Positions 11,221-23,068 of a DNA stretch of 64,000 nt are shown piece after piece. The notes under the pieces are model-generated. The model made no database searches. It was given only the letters and a program-made list of their open reading frames with translations, and was not told where the DNA came from. The stretch's first letter is position 1. Each line of letters begins with the position of its first letter. A program made the translations under genes and the position numbers. Source of the DNA: Ctena decussata (lineage: Eukaryota > Mollusca > Bivalvia > Lucinida > Lucinidae); contig OZ022499.1 in NCBI GenBank assembly GCA_963989385.1, forward strand, positions 75,392,203 to 75,456,202, read 5' to 3'.

Positions 11221-12003
11221 ACTTTTCTATTTATCATGCATCATTAGAAGTTTTACGGCGTAAAAAGCGGCAAACAAATGATAAGCAAACGCAGATTTGT
11301 TCAAACTTGCTGACGTCGCGAATGCGTTATGACGTAAGTCAGTGACGTCAATTAACCAATCAAAAGTTGATATCACGGCCAAAGTCAGTATGTAGCCAAT
11401 CGTCTTCTGAGATCGCTTCTAAAGGCATCGCCTGATAACTTTGGCGCAAGCGCAGTTCTAAAGTGACATTATATCACATCATATTATCATACCTCAGATA
11501 TCTGGTGAATTTTGCAGCAGATGCATGATAAAAGTCTTAGGACAGCCTTGCGGCCATCTGCTAGGAAAGAACTGACCTCATGGCTTTTCGCTTATCTTGT
11601 ATTGCTTTTTGTGCCGTCTTTATTGTTTTTCTTTCCCATTTGGTGTTAAGGGCAGGATGTGGAAATCTATTGTGTCGGTTCCTGATCATTACCTTTTCAT
11701 CTGCTTTATCGCTTTTAGTTGAGAATCATGTAAAATATATTCAGTAGGAGGCGCTTAGTACTAGTATTTCAATTCTCATATCGACGTTGCCCCCCGCACC
11801 TCAGCGGAACGAATCCATAGCCGCAGTAACGGGGCGCCGAGCGTCTGTTCATAGGAGGCGCTTACCATCATATTTATATTCATGTTTGCTGAATTTTATC
11901 CATAAGTTCTTTCAATAGTATTATTTGTATAAGCAAGAAGCAAACACAAAAAAATGGAGCACATTCGGTATCACAGAGTCTGTTCTTGAGAATAAGTAGT
12001 CAC
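11221..12003. other. intergenic, no gene seen
   Basis: The part around 11,600-11,700 shares words with 3500-3610. GGAGGCGCTTA appears twice (about 11,748 and 11,857). No coding signal. Confidence 0.4.
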
Positions 12004-12165
12004 ATCTGTCTACGTGGTCACCTCCATTAAGGGACCACCTGTTTTTAGCAGCCACCACTTCAGGGCCCTTGAACAAAAATACAGTGCAAATGAACCTGTA
12101 TTAAGGGATCACCTGTCTTAAGCAGCCAGTTCTTGTGTTTCCCTGGGGTAACCCCTTAAGATAGG
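12004..12165. repeat. diverged tandem repeat with ATTAAGGGACCACCTG words
   Basis: CCATTAAGGGACCACCTGTTTTTAGCAGCC and a second diverged copy (TATTAAGGGATCACCTG, TTAAGCAGCCAG) lie about 80 bp apart, followed by a third weak copy (CCCCTTAAGATAGGGTTG). Non-coding. Confidence 0.6.
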
Positions 12166-12426
12166 GTTGACTGTGTATTAACTGTGTGATGCTAATTCTG
12201 CCTTCTTTCCGTTGCAGCAAAACTCTGTTACTCCAAATATCTCCATTGTCCACAAAGGACCAAAAGACTGAAAAGATCCGCACCTCACTAGCATTTGTTT
12301 ATCGCTCAGTTGAAATGTATAAAGAAATAGCGTGAAATGGCAATTCATATGATGATTTGGAATAAAAACTTCATTTCCATTGAAAAAAAGGAATATCACA
12401 ACTGTCTTGTAATGTTGTGAGTATAT

Positions 12427-12662
12427 GAGCCGCGGCACGACAAAACCAACAATGTGGTTGTGCGCCCAACGCAGACTCAGATCAGCCTGGGCATCCGCCC
12501 AGTCTGATCAAAGTCTTCGTTGTTCGCAGGGAGGTAGCTTAGACCCTTAGCTACCTTTTAAGCACTTAACGAAGGGTCTGATCAAACTGGGCAGATGCCC
12601 AGGCTGATCTGAGTCTGCGGTGGGCGCACAACCACATTGTTGGTTTTCTCGTGTCGCGGCTC
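12427..12662. mobile_element. palindromic MITE, copy 3
   Basis: GAGCCGCGGCACGACAAAAC to TCGTGTCGCGGCTC, flanked by ATAT on both sides (12,423-12,426, 12,663-12,666). Confidence 0.85.
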
Positions 12663-14414
12663 ATATATAAAACCTGCCAGGCATAAAACGACTTGAAGAA
12701 GCATCCGCTACATGCTCCATGCCAGTCGGAATAATGAATCAAGTGGCAAATATATGGAATAGGAAGCTAACCAGCAATTATCAAAATTGTTATATACAAT
12801 GAGTATATTGGCTAAAGACACGAAGCACAATCATAGGGAACTGAGGGTATCAAAGTGGTCGCATTTAGATGATTTATATCAAACTGGTTCACAATGTGAG
12901 AAAGGGAAAGTTGGAAGAAAACGTGACATTTGTTATCTGTAGAGCCTTCGGTTTCGTATACATGTGGTACACAAAATGACAAAAACAGCATGAAATATAA
13001 ATTTCGTTCGCAAGTAATCTGTAAATTCACATACCCTCTCAATGCCTCTCTCCCTCTCTTACACCACCACCACAACCCCTCCCGGCCCACGTGGCCCACG
13101 TCACCATCAGTCATTATTTGCTATAGTGGACAAGACTGTTGAATTGGCCAAAATGGAGGTCTTCTGTATAACTGAAGACCTCCCTTTTGCTAATTCAACA
13201 TGTTAAAAGGAATTACAAGATCACAAAGGACAGATTGTTACTTTGCTGTCCCATATATGATATTCTTCCACGTCCATGTGCTATGAGCTTAATATGCAGC
13301 TCCTTTAGGAGACACCTGATTTAGGTCAACACCGCTTTCCTCACTCACGACTATCCAGAAAATAGTGTTTTACGGTAATACTAGATAAATCTGATGCATT
13401 TTCAGGAGCTGATTCGACCTGTTGTACAAATAAACACAAGACTATGACTACACCAGATGGTGTATGCTTCATCCGAATATGCTATGTATTTTTCCTACGC
13501 AGATAATTGTCGATAAATCATCTCGCGCATCATTTCCGAGCATTCTCCACGTGATAGAATATGAATTTTACTACACTGGTCAATTTGGAGCTGCTGTTTG
13601 TAGTAATTACCATGAATATCTGAATTTTACCGTAAATTTCAGTGCTCCAGATGGGAAGGGATAGCAGGAATAATTTTGAAATTATTTTTATCATATGATG
13701 TCGCTGTTATTAAGTGGATAACGTCGTGTCATAAAAATGTATAAATGTAATAACACTTTGGCGCGTACACATAACGTCACTGACAACGTCCACGTCAACA
13801 ATGCGTTTTCTTATTGAAATAATGTTCATTTTAAAGGCCTTAAAATCTCATTTTAAAGGGTCATACGATAAACAGAATCTTACACTCGTGGCCATTTCAA
13901 GGCTCGTTTCATAGATTTCATATGAAATTACCATTCGTTTAAGATCCTCTACTTCGATTTTATTTTTTATTTTTTCTTCATAAATACATACATATGAGCA
14001 TATTATTTTGTTGAGAAGTAAGGAAAATTATTCCTGAATAGTTCTCGAAAGACCTCCTTATCTGAAGTTCTGTGTAATTACCCTAAAAATGTTTTACTGT
14101 AATAATCCTAAAACTTGTATGGATAATCTCAACGTTTTACCGCAAATTTTTCAAAATGAGACCACTTTAATGTAACTTCCTGTTTGCTTCGCTGGATGTA
14201 CTGGAGCCCCTGTACTGGCGGTTATCATATGCCAAGAATATCCATCTCTGCGGTAACCCCTCAAATCGGGACAATTATTCGCACATAAGATGTTCCATTA
14301 ATACAAATTAGACATTAATTAAAGTAAAATATTTATGAGATATTTCACTGACACGCTACATTATTCATTATTCAACCATACAGCATCATTCGTAGGGTGC
14401 AGGTTTGGTGACAT
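12663..14414. other. intergenic, one small hairpin, no supported gene
   Basis: Contains the hairpin at 13,137-13,200. An open stretch at 13,464-13,664 follows a possible acceptor (TTTTTCCTACGCAG) but resembles no family I know, so it is left uncalled. Further STUM-gene exons could lie here on the minus strand; I looked for the expected continuation and did not find it. Confidence 0.4.
13137..13200. repeat. small hairpin
   Basis: TGTTGAATTGGCCAAAATGG...GAGGTCTTC pairs with GAAGACCTC...AATTCAACA around a short loop. Likely a fold-back repeat; function unknown. Confidence 0.7.
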
Positions 14415-14416
14415 TA

Positions 14417-14585
14417 GGGGAGAGTCGGGTAACTTCGGACAAGCGGGTAAATTCGGACATATAATTGCAAACAGTGAAAATCCAGATGAGACGACTCATA
14501 CTGGGCAGTGAAAATGCAACTGACATATAAAGGAAACAATGTCACTGTCAGTTTACCCGCTATCCGAAGTTACCCGTCTCTCCCC
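14417..14585. mobile_element. short TIR element, GGGGAGAGTCGGGTAAC ends
   Basis: GGGGAGAGTCGGGTAACTTC on the left is mirrored by GAAGTTACCCGTCTCTCCCC on the right, flanked by TA. The left arm repeats the end word (CGGGTAAATTCGGAC) and the middle carries a half-copy of the GCAAACAG palindrome. Total 169 bp, non-coding. It ends 36 bp from the donor side of the STUM-like exon, so it sits in an intron of that gene. Confidence 0.75.
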
Positions 14586-14621
14586 TAGTTAGATAAAGTT
14601 GAGATAATGGTAAACACTTAC

Positions 14622-14893
14622 CAAGACCAGGTAGGAGAATGTTTAGCACCAGACACGTGACCGCTACCGGTTTTCTCATGGCTGGTATAGAATCCCTTAA
14701 CGAAGAGTCATTAGTTTGATTATGTTTATGTTCCCTTGATCCTGCTCTATGATGCACAGGAGGCGTTGTCGACCCTTGCATGTATGACGGCAAGAACGAT
14801 CGACTGTACCCTTGGTACTGTCTGCGCTGCACGCGCGGAGATGGCGTTGGCGTCGAAATCCCGCTACAAACAACATTCATATCGGCTGCAACA
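14622..14893 (-). CDS. STUM/SPEC3-family protein, first coding exon
   Basis: The exon encodes 86 codons plus one base. It starts at ATG 14,880 and ends at a consensus donor (CTTG|GTAAGT). An acceptor (TTATTTCTTACAG) lies 13 bases before the ATG, so a 5' untranslated exon is likely upstream. Residues 1-60 are polar, with Pro, Ser, Arg and His, and look disordered. Residues 64-86 read SIPAM, then CLVLNILLPGLG. This is the start of the SPEC3 domain, where family members have a small-residue transmembrane helix ending in PGLGT; here the donor splits the Gly codon. STUM in Drosophila is needed for mechanical transduction in proprioceptive neurons; SPEC3 was described in sea urchin cilia. The remaining exons, expected at lower coordinates or outside the window, were not found. 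Family call is good, orthology unknown. Confidence 0.75.
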
Positions 14894-15436
14894 CTGTAAG
14901 AAATAATCCTGAAATATATCTTTCTTTATTTCACTCAATCACAACCTCACGACATTGACAAAAAAACATATTTGTATTTTCCATAGAGCCATATTATCCA
15001 GTTTTTTCTAAACAACTATGTTTTTTCCTCAAGGAATTAATCCAAGAAATGTCAGAATTACACGTGCTTTCACATAACAGACTCGTATTTCGTCTGCAAC
15101 AAGCTTGTCAACAATCTGGTCTAACTCATAACATATCCTTTCAACAAGTCACGCGCTGACATGAAAGTCGTCTACATCTTAGCTGATGCTCGATTTTTTT
15201 ACCGGTTTTCTGATGTTCTCTCCTGCTATAATTGATTATTCCTTCCCTGTGAAAGGGCGAACTATTACAACAGATAAGATTTTCTCGTGTCACAACCGAC
15301 TATATCGACTTGCGCATTTTCTCCAATAAACGTTTTAAAGACCGATAATAACATATGCTGACTGACACTAGAATAATTTAGCTTCGTTAATCATCTGAAA
15401 AGTAAGTAAAACAATAACAGCTGTCTCGTTAACCCT
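14894..15436. other. non-coding, probably intron or 5' flank of the STUM-like gene
   Basis: AT-rich, no open frame of note, no repeat recognised. Confidence 0.4.
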
Positions 15437-15631
15437 TTAAGCACCTAAGATGAAAATGGCTGAATTTGCAAACAGCGTAGATTCGGATGAGGCAGCTCAT
15501 AATGAGCTGCCTCATCTAGATCTACACTGTTTGCCCTCTACTCTTTGAATTCTCAAAGGATATAGCTTAGATGAAAACATATTTTGAAATTTCGCAGACG
15601 TAAATTTTGTCGTCTGCTTTTTGGCGCTTAA
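15437..15631. mobile_element. short TIR element with GCAAACAG palindrome, second copy
   Basis: Same modules as 8658-8846 in inverse order. The palindrome (TTTGCAAACAGCGTAG...CTCATAATGAG...CTACACTGTTTGCC) comes first, then ATATAGCTTAGATGAAAACA and CGTCTGCTTTTTGGCGCTTA. The inner stem GAGGCAGCTCATAATGAGCTGCCTC is perfect. Confidence 0.7.
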
Positions 15632-16641
15632 AAGGGCTAAGGCGTCAGCGGCAATCTAACAGCTTTCACTGGAGGAAAACAATTGCAACTCAGGTCGCTA
15701 TGACGAATAAGAAAAGTGTTAGAAAGCAAACATTTGGAGTGACATTAAATCAGTGATATCGATTCGGATTCTTGTCAATAACTGACATTAGTTCAGCCGT
15801 GACACACGGCGCTGAAACTTATAAATATTTGGAATCTTGTTTTAGATAACAGCTCTAGATATTCCAATGTCCTCTAAATACTGCAGCTCTTATAATCAAG
15901 CTCAAGTTATATTCAATCACCATTATATTATTGATAATACTATAATAAAATGGCTTTCGCACTAAGGTTTTGCTTATTTTAAGAGCAATATCTGTTCCCA
16001 TGCCAGATTTTCTAGTTAAGGCTCCTCCGATCAAGTGTTATCTCTGACCGTGGTGCTACATTTCTCTTTCAAATCGTTTATTATTATTGTTTTATTATTA
16101 TTATTATGAAAAAGCAACGAACTAGTCAGTTGACCTTGTAAATGTCACAATAAGCGAACAGAATCTTCGCTTTGACATTTCCGGGGTGGTCATAATGCTT
16201 CAGCGCCTGTTAACCCGAGGGACTCAAGAACGACAACACTTGAGAACGTCATCGTTTGGTGACTGGCGGATGGAGATTTGCTTACGTTTTTGGTTTAGTC
16301 TCCGCCATATAGGAGAGAGATAGAATATAAAAACTACAGTATTTTGTAGATGGCTGAAAAATCAATGACTGTTCGGATGTTTAACATTAATCGCGGCCCT
16401 CGATCGATGTTGACGACCTCCGATGAGCCGCAATAATTGTTAAACACCTGGAAACCGGGCTGTTATTATTAAATTGTTATTATTCTTACATTGTTTTTCT
16501 TATATGTCTTCTTCTTATTATTGTTATTATTATTATCTTCATTACTGTTATACCTTTTGAATTCAATTCAACATACATGTGCACATATACTATAAAATAA
16601 AGGAGCATCAAATGGTGCACCGTTTTTTAGTTTTAACCTTA
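15632..16641. other. intergenic, no gene seen
   Basis: Contains ATT/TTA triplet-rich stretches near 16,080-16,110 and 16,440-16,560. No coding signal. Confidence 0.5.
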
Positions 16642-17797
16642 TGTGGCTGTCACACAGTGACGTATAGCATCAGCGTATGCCTACGTATGGGAAATTTAGC
16701 AAACACGCTGGTGTACGTTGAATAAGTTAGGGGTACGTTATGAACAAGTTACGAGCACGCTCAAATACGTTGGTATAAGTCGTTGTACGTCGAATGCGGC
16801 CCAAAATTTTGTGCATGCATAAAATTTTCAGCGTACGCCGACGTATTGTTTATAAGTTAGTCATAAGTTTGGTGTACGCAACAGGTAAGTTATGCGTACG
16901 TTCATGCACGTAACTTGTAAGTTAATCATACGTTGACATACGTCGGCAGCCAGCAGGTCCATTGTGGAGCGTACGCGTAACTTATTTCTAACTTATAGGT
17001 AACTTACCTGTAACTTATACCGAACGTATCCAGAACGTATCCAACCTATGCCTGACGACCTTAGAACTTATTCAACGTGTCACGAACGCACTGAGCGTAT
17101 TTAGGTAACATATCAGCCAGCGGCCTGGGCTTCAGCTATATATATATTGGATACAGATCAGCAATTCATCACTTTTAAATAAGGAATCTTCTTGGACCGC
17201 TTCTGCTTGTCGTTTTGGGGCTTGAGAGGGGATTAATACTTCAGATGCCACCACAGCTGCTGCAGATGCCGCCACGGATACCAGTAAAGAGGCATTGGAG
17301 TCTGCGCGAGAGGGAGGTTGGCTACCATCGTAGGCACGGCAGTCGGGTGATGATTGGGACGACGGTAGGCATGCAGGTGGTCAGCTACTACCTGCAAAGT
17401 TCTCTAATTTTCGTTCTTTAGGCGTGTCCATCGATCAACGTCCACTACAATAAAAAGTGTTGTAGAGAGCCGTCGCTTTACATCTGATCGTCGAAGCACG
17501 CTCCAACACGCTATACATAAGGTCGGCGTAAGTTAGACTAACGTTGTGCATGCGTTCGGCATAAGACAAGAACGCTACAGATACGCTGGGAACACGCTGT
17601 TATACGATTGTATAAGTTATGTATACGCTAGGGATAAGTTGTGAATAAGTTATTTATACGTTTCAGTACGCTATGTGTGCGTTCCAAAACCTGCTGTTGT
17701 TTGATGTTTAAATTAATCGCCAGCGTATGCCAGCGTATTGGATAAATTTTTCATACGTTGGCATACGTTGTCTGAAACGTTGTAGTGTGACAGGGCC
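16642..17797. mobile_element. TTA-flanked element built of ACGTA/CGTAC words
   Basis: The left end GGCTGTCACAC (after TTA 16,639-16,641) is mirrored by GTGTGACAGGGCC (before TTA 17,798-17,800), with one indel between the ends. The first and last 400 or so bases are almost entirely variants of GTACG, CATACGTT, TAAGTT and complements. The centre (17,130-17,460) is not word-rich. An open frame at 17,215-17,421 is unremarkable. Same design as 2099-2521 and 5792-6571. Confidence 0.75.
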
Positions 17798-18226
17798 TTA
17801 CTTCGTTCTATCATGTCTAATAGCTAATATTCATCTAACTGAAATATATGTTTTTATGACTCATATGAAATTTTATGCCCATTAAGATAAATATATTTCA
17901 GAGAATGTTTGGTTGCTATTAAGGTCGTTCACGTGCCAGAAAGCTATTAATGAATCAGAATGTGTACCAGATCAATCTAGAAACATTATAGCTTATAATT
18001 TATAGAATTTTTATAACCCTTCTGCTAGAACAACCATTTTTTACAGCTTACTGTTCAAATGTACTCGCTTCGATTATATCTAAAACAGAAAGGTGTCTTT
18101 GGAATAATCAACCCTGTCATGGTGGATGTGCGACTAGTACCATTATTTTTCTTATTCTTATGTGTGATTTGATAAGGACCTGTAGAAGTTTAATCTTAAG
18201 GATGCACAAAGGTCTAAACGAAAATT
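17798..18226. other. intergenic, no gene seen
   Basis: AT-rich with no recognised repeat or open frame. Confidence 0.5.
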
Positions 18227-18433
18227 GAGCCGCGACAAGACAAAACCAGCAAAGTGGGGTGTGCGCCCACCCTGATGAGATTCTTCGCTGTCCGCATGGA
18301 GCTATAAGTTAGACTCTGAGCTGCCCTTTACACTCAAAAGGAAGACTCTGATCAGACTGGACAAATACCAAGGCTGATATGAGTCTTTGTTCGGCGCACA
18401 TGCCACTTAGTTGGTTTTGTTGTGCCGCGGCTT
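18227..18433. mobile_element. palindromic MITE, degraded copy 4
   Basis: GAGCCGCGACAAGACAAAAC to TGTGCCGCGGCTT; internal deletions relative to the other copies and no clear target duplication. Confidence 0.75.
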
Positions 18434-19050
18434 AGATTTGCGCATGTCCTGGCTAGAATGCTAAGGTGCCCGGGCCGATTTCATGCTTGTCTTTAGACAG
18501 GTTTATAATTAGTTTGATATGCAGACGTGGCCAAACCAAAAGCCTATGAATTGACAGTTCGAGCCATGTGGATTTCTTTTTATGACTAGTTTTTTCTTTC
18601 TTTTTTATTTTTTTTATTTTAGTATTAATAAAACGTATGTTATGAGGTTCCCTGAGCCAAAGCTCCCGTACAGCTTAATGCTTAGACTATGGTTCGTTCT
18701 TCGTCAACATTTTCAAACGACACCTAATCTGTAACTGTATTGCCTTTTGTAAATGGATCATCTAAAGTATGGGGACACCAAGTGCTGTTATATGCCAATT
18801 ACACGAGTCCTTTGATTGCTATAGCAACTAAAATTTCATGGACATTTTTGAGAAAATTAATAATTGGCTTTTGCTGCCTTAGCAGTGCAGATAAAATGGC
18901 AAAAGTTTATATAAATGTTCGGTGGGAGTCCATATGTGTTTTTCCTAGACTGGCATGGTTGCAAAAGCAACCGTAATTCTAAATATCGTAAAATCCAATA
19001 ATAATGATAATGATAAAAATGATTAAAAAAATTAAAGACAACGAAAACTA

Positions 19051-19086
19051 TATACCCCTCGACATACTTCGTATGTCGGGGGTATA
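19051..19086. repeat. TATACCCC-type terminal hairpin
   Basis: TATACCCCTCGACATAC, loop TTC, GTATGTCGGGGGTATA. Absent from the matching place in the other duplication copy (near 22,215), so it is an insertion or a remnant of one. Confidence 0.7.
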
Positions 19087-19173
19087 AAAAACTTATCAGT
19101 GACCATAGGACTAAAAAACTTTGCAGAACTATTCTTAGGAAAATTGAAAACTGGCTCTTATGACTTCGGAGTT

Positions 19174-19622
19174 AGGCCCATGTTCCTACTTCTGTATGTA
19201 TTCTCTGCTCTTGAAGGAACGTTTTTAGATTTTAATTGTACCTCACTGCAGCTGGTGTTGCAGTGCCGTGTGGCGGCCGTAAAAAGTCTCCCCGTACATC
19301 ATCCATAGTGCAGATTATATTTTATTTACATCCTTTGAGATCAGAGGATAGATTCTGAGAAATCTAAAATTTGAGATCGATTTAGACTATTATTCTTGAT
19401 CACAGTCTTTTATACTATTTGGATCCTTTTGAAATTAATCAGTCTTTGAATCGACTGCCCAATTAAAATTAAGAAATTACAGTATGCTTTTTTCTGGTTT
19501 CGTCACCAGATATTGTCAGGGTCACTGACGAGGCTTTATTAGCCGAAACTAAGTAGTCTGGCCCATGTTCCTACTTCTGTATGTATTCTCAGCTCTTGAA
19601 GGAACTTTTTTAGATTTTAATT
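19174..19622. mobile_element. inserted 1.2 units of the 384-bp satellite
   Basis: The duplication partner keeps the uninterrupted site (GGAGTT|GCAAATATAT at 22,314/22,315). Here 449 bp are inserted, starting and ending with the same 64 bp (GGCCCATGTTCCTACTTCTG ... TTTTTAGATTTTAATTG) 385 bp apart. The middle contains GTGTGGCGGCCGTAAAAAG, TCCATAGTGCAGATTATATT and GGGTCACTGACGAGGCTT, the same words as the array at 62,935-64,000. Confidence 0.8.
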
Positions 19623-20718
19623 GCAAATATATATTTTGGCAAATCGTTTACAGTGTATTTGTTCCCTTTGATAGTCCTATATCAAAGCTGTGATTTCGAG
19701 CCGAATGCATAATTGACATTGTTACCACAGCAACCGAAATGATAATGGAGAAAACAAAAGAAAATCAACTTCTTGACAGTCACGAGGTCGGAAAAGCTAG
19801 AACTATACAGATATGTGTTGAGACATTTCTCTACAAAGTTCTTAATTTTGCCAATTGATCCAGATCATTAAAAAGTAAAATTTTGGCTCTTCTGCTTGCA
19901 TCAGTGCAGGTATGCAGACAAAGCTTTTATAGAAATGTTTCTGTCGAATATGAAGTTTTCGTGCCAGATGCTTTAAATAAAATGGCTTGGCATTTTCATA
20001 TTCATAAGCAAAGAAAATTTCATACTCAGCTCAACTGAGCACGAAAACAGCTGTACTTATCATTAATTTGCTGTTTCTTAGCAGGTTTAATTTTCATGCT
20101 CAGCTGAGTTGAGCTTAAAAGAAGTTTTATAACCTTGGGATCTGGCCAGTTGTTGCAAACGTGGTTAGGATTATTTCTCTCTTGCTTTCTTTTTTAAATC
20201 TCCACCATGTTAACATTTTTTATGTCGACCCTGTATCTCAGCTTCTAAAAACCCATTCCTTTCAAAATTTATCAGTACATGCGTTAAACCGATCCCGGTC
20301 ACCTCTCACAATACAAGATAACAGTGAAATTTTTGTAAAAAAAAATGATGCCTTATCAAGTTTTAAAATCGGCTGTGGCACAGCTAGCTTCTATAGGTCT
20401 ATAGCCTTTCAAACTTTATCAGTGTATGCACCATACTGCTCCAGGTCACCGTTCATAAAACATGTCACAGTGTCCTACTTTCGCTAAAATCCTGATATAA
20501 CAGAAATGCTGTTAAAAGGGACATAAAATTGCAAGTCATTCATCCATCCATTCATTATCAGCTTCTCCACGAAGACATTGTTAAATATGAGAATATGTAG
20601 AACCTGGCTTAGTTTCATTTATAATTATCAACATTAGGTAGTAACGTTGATAACATTTCCCATTACTATGTCACTTAACAACTTCGTTCACTGTATCTCA
20701 GAGTACTCTTATAAATAT

Positions 20719-20944
20719 GAGCCGCGACTCGAGAAAACAAACAATGTGATTGTGCGCCCAGCGCAGACTCAGATCAGCCTGGGCATCCGCCCAATCTGAT
20801 CAGAGTCTTCGCTGTCCGCATGGAGGTCTTAGCTACGCTTTAAGCGCTTAGCGAAGAATCTAATCAGACTGGGCGGATGCCCAAGCTGATCTGAGTCTGC
20901 ACTGGGCGCACAACCACATTGTTGGTTTTCTCGTGTCGCGGCTC
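20719..20944. mobile_element. palindromic MITE, copy 5
   Basis: GAGCCGCGACTCGAGAAAAC to TCGTGTCGCGGCTC. Present at the same place in all three middle blocks of the duplication, so it inserted before the duplication. Confidence 0.85.
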
Positions 20945-21539
20945 AAATTATCTGGCAGATCTAAGAAATGTTGCTTACTGAGACCTTTTAGCATTTTACC
21001 AGTTAATTTATGGGCTTCATAGGGTGCTTTTACAATACGAATGTGACGTCCCTCACGTTGCTAGATGCGCCCCCTCTCTAGGTTCAGTTACTTAAGGGTA
21101 GAAAATACTGCTAGAAGCCTGTCTGCTGCTTAATCATTTATCTCATTTTCTCCTAACATTCATGAATTGCGTTAAATGCTAGCGATGATAGAACACCTTA
21201 TTGTTAACTTATGCTTCGTACCAGATCACGAAGCTATAACATATGTCATATAACTAATTATGCGACTCTAACAAGAGATGAATGATAGTATGAGTATGTA
21301 CACTTAGCTCTAATGATTGGTGATGATGTGAGAACTAAGACCTCGTTCCGAATCACGAGGTCAAAATACACTTAGCACAAAGCAACTTCGTTCTGAATCA
21401 CGAAGTCTGAACTTATCTCTACTTCTAATATGGTAGCGTAACTAGCCGAGCATTAACTAACATGCAAAGCAACATTCCATATTCACACATTACTGCTTCT
21501 ATAACCACACAATTCTATTAGATTACTATTGCTTAAACA

Positions 21540-21640
21540 TATTGCTATTGCTTATGGCAAAATTGCTAATGGCACATTGCTATTGGTACATTGCTATTGA
21601 CACATTGCTATTGATACATTGCAATTGCGCTAATCACAGG
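21540..21640. repeat. TTGCTATTG minisatellite, copy 1
   Basis: Units of about 16 bp, such as ATTGCTATTGGTACATT and ATTGCTATTGACACATT, in tandem. The matching array in the second duplication copy has one more unit. Confidence 0.8.
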
Positions 21641-22645
21641 ATAGTATAGGAAATGGAACTGGTTTGGGGAGTTGTATGAGTAGGGATATGTCAGGCAGTG
21701 AGCATGGAATATTTGTGATGTGAGGGCCCGAGTATAATTTGACAGTTCGAGCCATGTGGATTTCTTTTTATGACTAGTTTTTTCTTTCTTTTTTATTTTT
21801 TTTATTTTAGTATTAATAAAACGTATGTTATGAGGTTCCCTGAGCCAAAGCTACCGTACAGCTTCATGCTTAGATTATGGTTCGTTCTTTGTCAACATTT
21901 TCAAACGACACCTAATCTGTAACTGTATTGCCTTTTGTAAATGGATCATCTAAAGGATGTGGACAAAAAGTGCTGTTATATGCCAATTACAAGAGTCGTT
22001 TGATTGCTATAGCAACTAAAATTTCATGGACATTTTTGAGAAAATTAATAATTGGCTTTTGCTGCCTTAACAGTGCAGATAAAATGGCAAAAGTTTATAT
22101 AAATGTTCGGTGGGAGTCCATATGTGTTTTTCCTAGACTGGCATGGTTGCAAAAGCAACCGTAATTCTAAATATCGTAAAATTCAATAATAATGATAATG
22201 ATAAAAATAATACAAACATGAAAGACAAAAAACTTCTCAGTGACCATAGGACTAAAAAACTTTGCAGAAATATTCTTAAGAAAATTGAAAACTGGCTCTT
22301 ATGACTTCGGAGTTGCAAATATATATTTTGGCAAATCGTTTACAGTGTATTTTTCCCTTTGATAGTCCTATATCAAAGCTGTGATTTCGAGCCGAATGCA
22401 TAATTGACATTGTTACCACAGCAACCGAAATGATAATGGAGAAAACAAAAGAAAATCAACTTCTTGACAGTCACGAGGTCGGAAAAGCTAGAACTATACA
22501 GATATGTGTTGAGATAATTCTCTACAAAGTTCTTGATTTTGCCAATTGATCCAGATCATTAAAAATTAAAATTTGCCTCTTCTGCTTGCATCAGTGCAGG
22601 TATGCAGACAAAGCTTTTATAGAAATGTTTCTGTCGAATATGAAA

Positions 22646-23068
22646 AATCCCTTTAAACTCTAATTTTATACATTTTTTTTTCATTATTTCATACATGTAT
22701 ATAGTCCCAGGGCAGGGGCAGATACCCCACGCAGACAAATTCTGCTTGTAACAGAAAGCTTATGTTACTTCGATCGTTTCTGTGAAATTTCATCAAGATA
22801 TACCAAAGTGCCAAGGGCAATAACTCCATCAGAAGACATCGAAATTTGCCCATTAACACTCCCAAGCGAGATCTTCCCAAGACCAATGCATATGCCAAGT
22901 CTGAAGAAAATCCGTTAATAAATACTCAAGTTATCGAACGGAAACGAAGTGCTCACGGACGGACGGACGGATAGACGGACAGACGTATGTACGACGGACG
23001 GACGGACGGACACACGGACAGCCAGCAGGAAAACATAATACCCCGCCACTAACGTGTGGCGGGGTATA
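22646..23068 (-). mobile_element. GGAC-rich dispersed element with TACCCCGCC hairpin end, copy 1
   Basis: Shares, in reverse orientation, CAGGGCAGGGGCAGATA, GTGAAATTTCATCA, GCCAAGGGCAATAACTCCAT, ATACTCAAGTTATCGAACGG and a GGAC tandem run with the element at 61,931-62,335. It ends in the hairpin TACCCCGCCACTAACGTGTGGCGGGGTA. Non-coding. Confidence 0.8.

Larger units (their letters stand above)
18549..21737. repeat. segmental duplication, copy 1
   Basis: Begins TTGACAGTTCGAGCCATGTG and ends GAGGGCCCGAGTATAA. Every block recurs in order in 21,738-25,459: a first block (18,549-19,945), a middle block with ACCCATTCCTTTCAAAA (20,177-21,083, including a MITE), and a last block with a TTGCTATTG minisatellite (21,083-21,737). 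Copy 1 has its own 449-bp insertion at 19,174-19,622 and hairpin at 19,051-19,086. A 78-codon open stretch (18,740-18,976) is shared with the other copy but matches nothing known. Confidence 0.85.

Noticed and set aside
18740..18976. Conserved 78-codon gene (also at 21,928-22,164)
   Set aside because: Conservation follows from the segmental duplication; no homology, and changes are not biased to silent positions as far as I can see.
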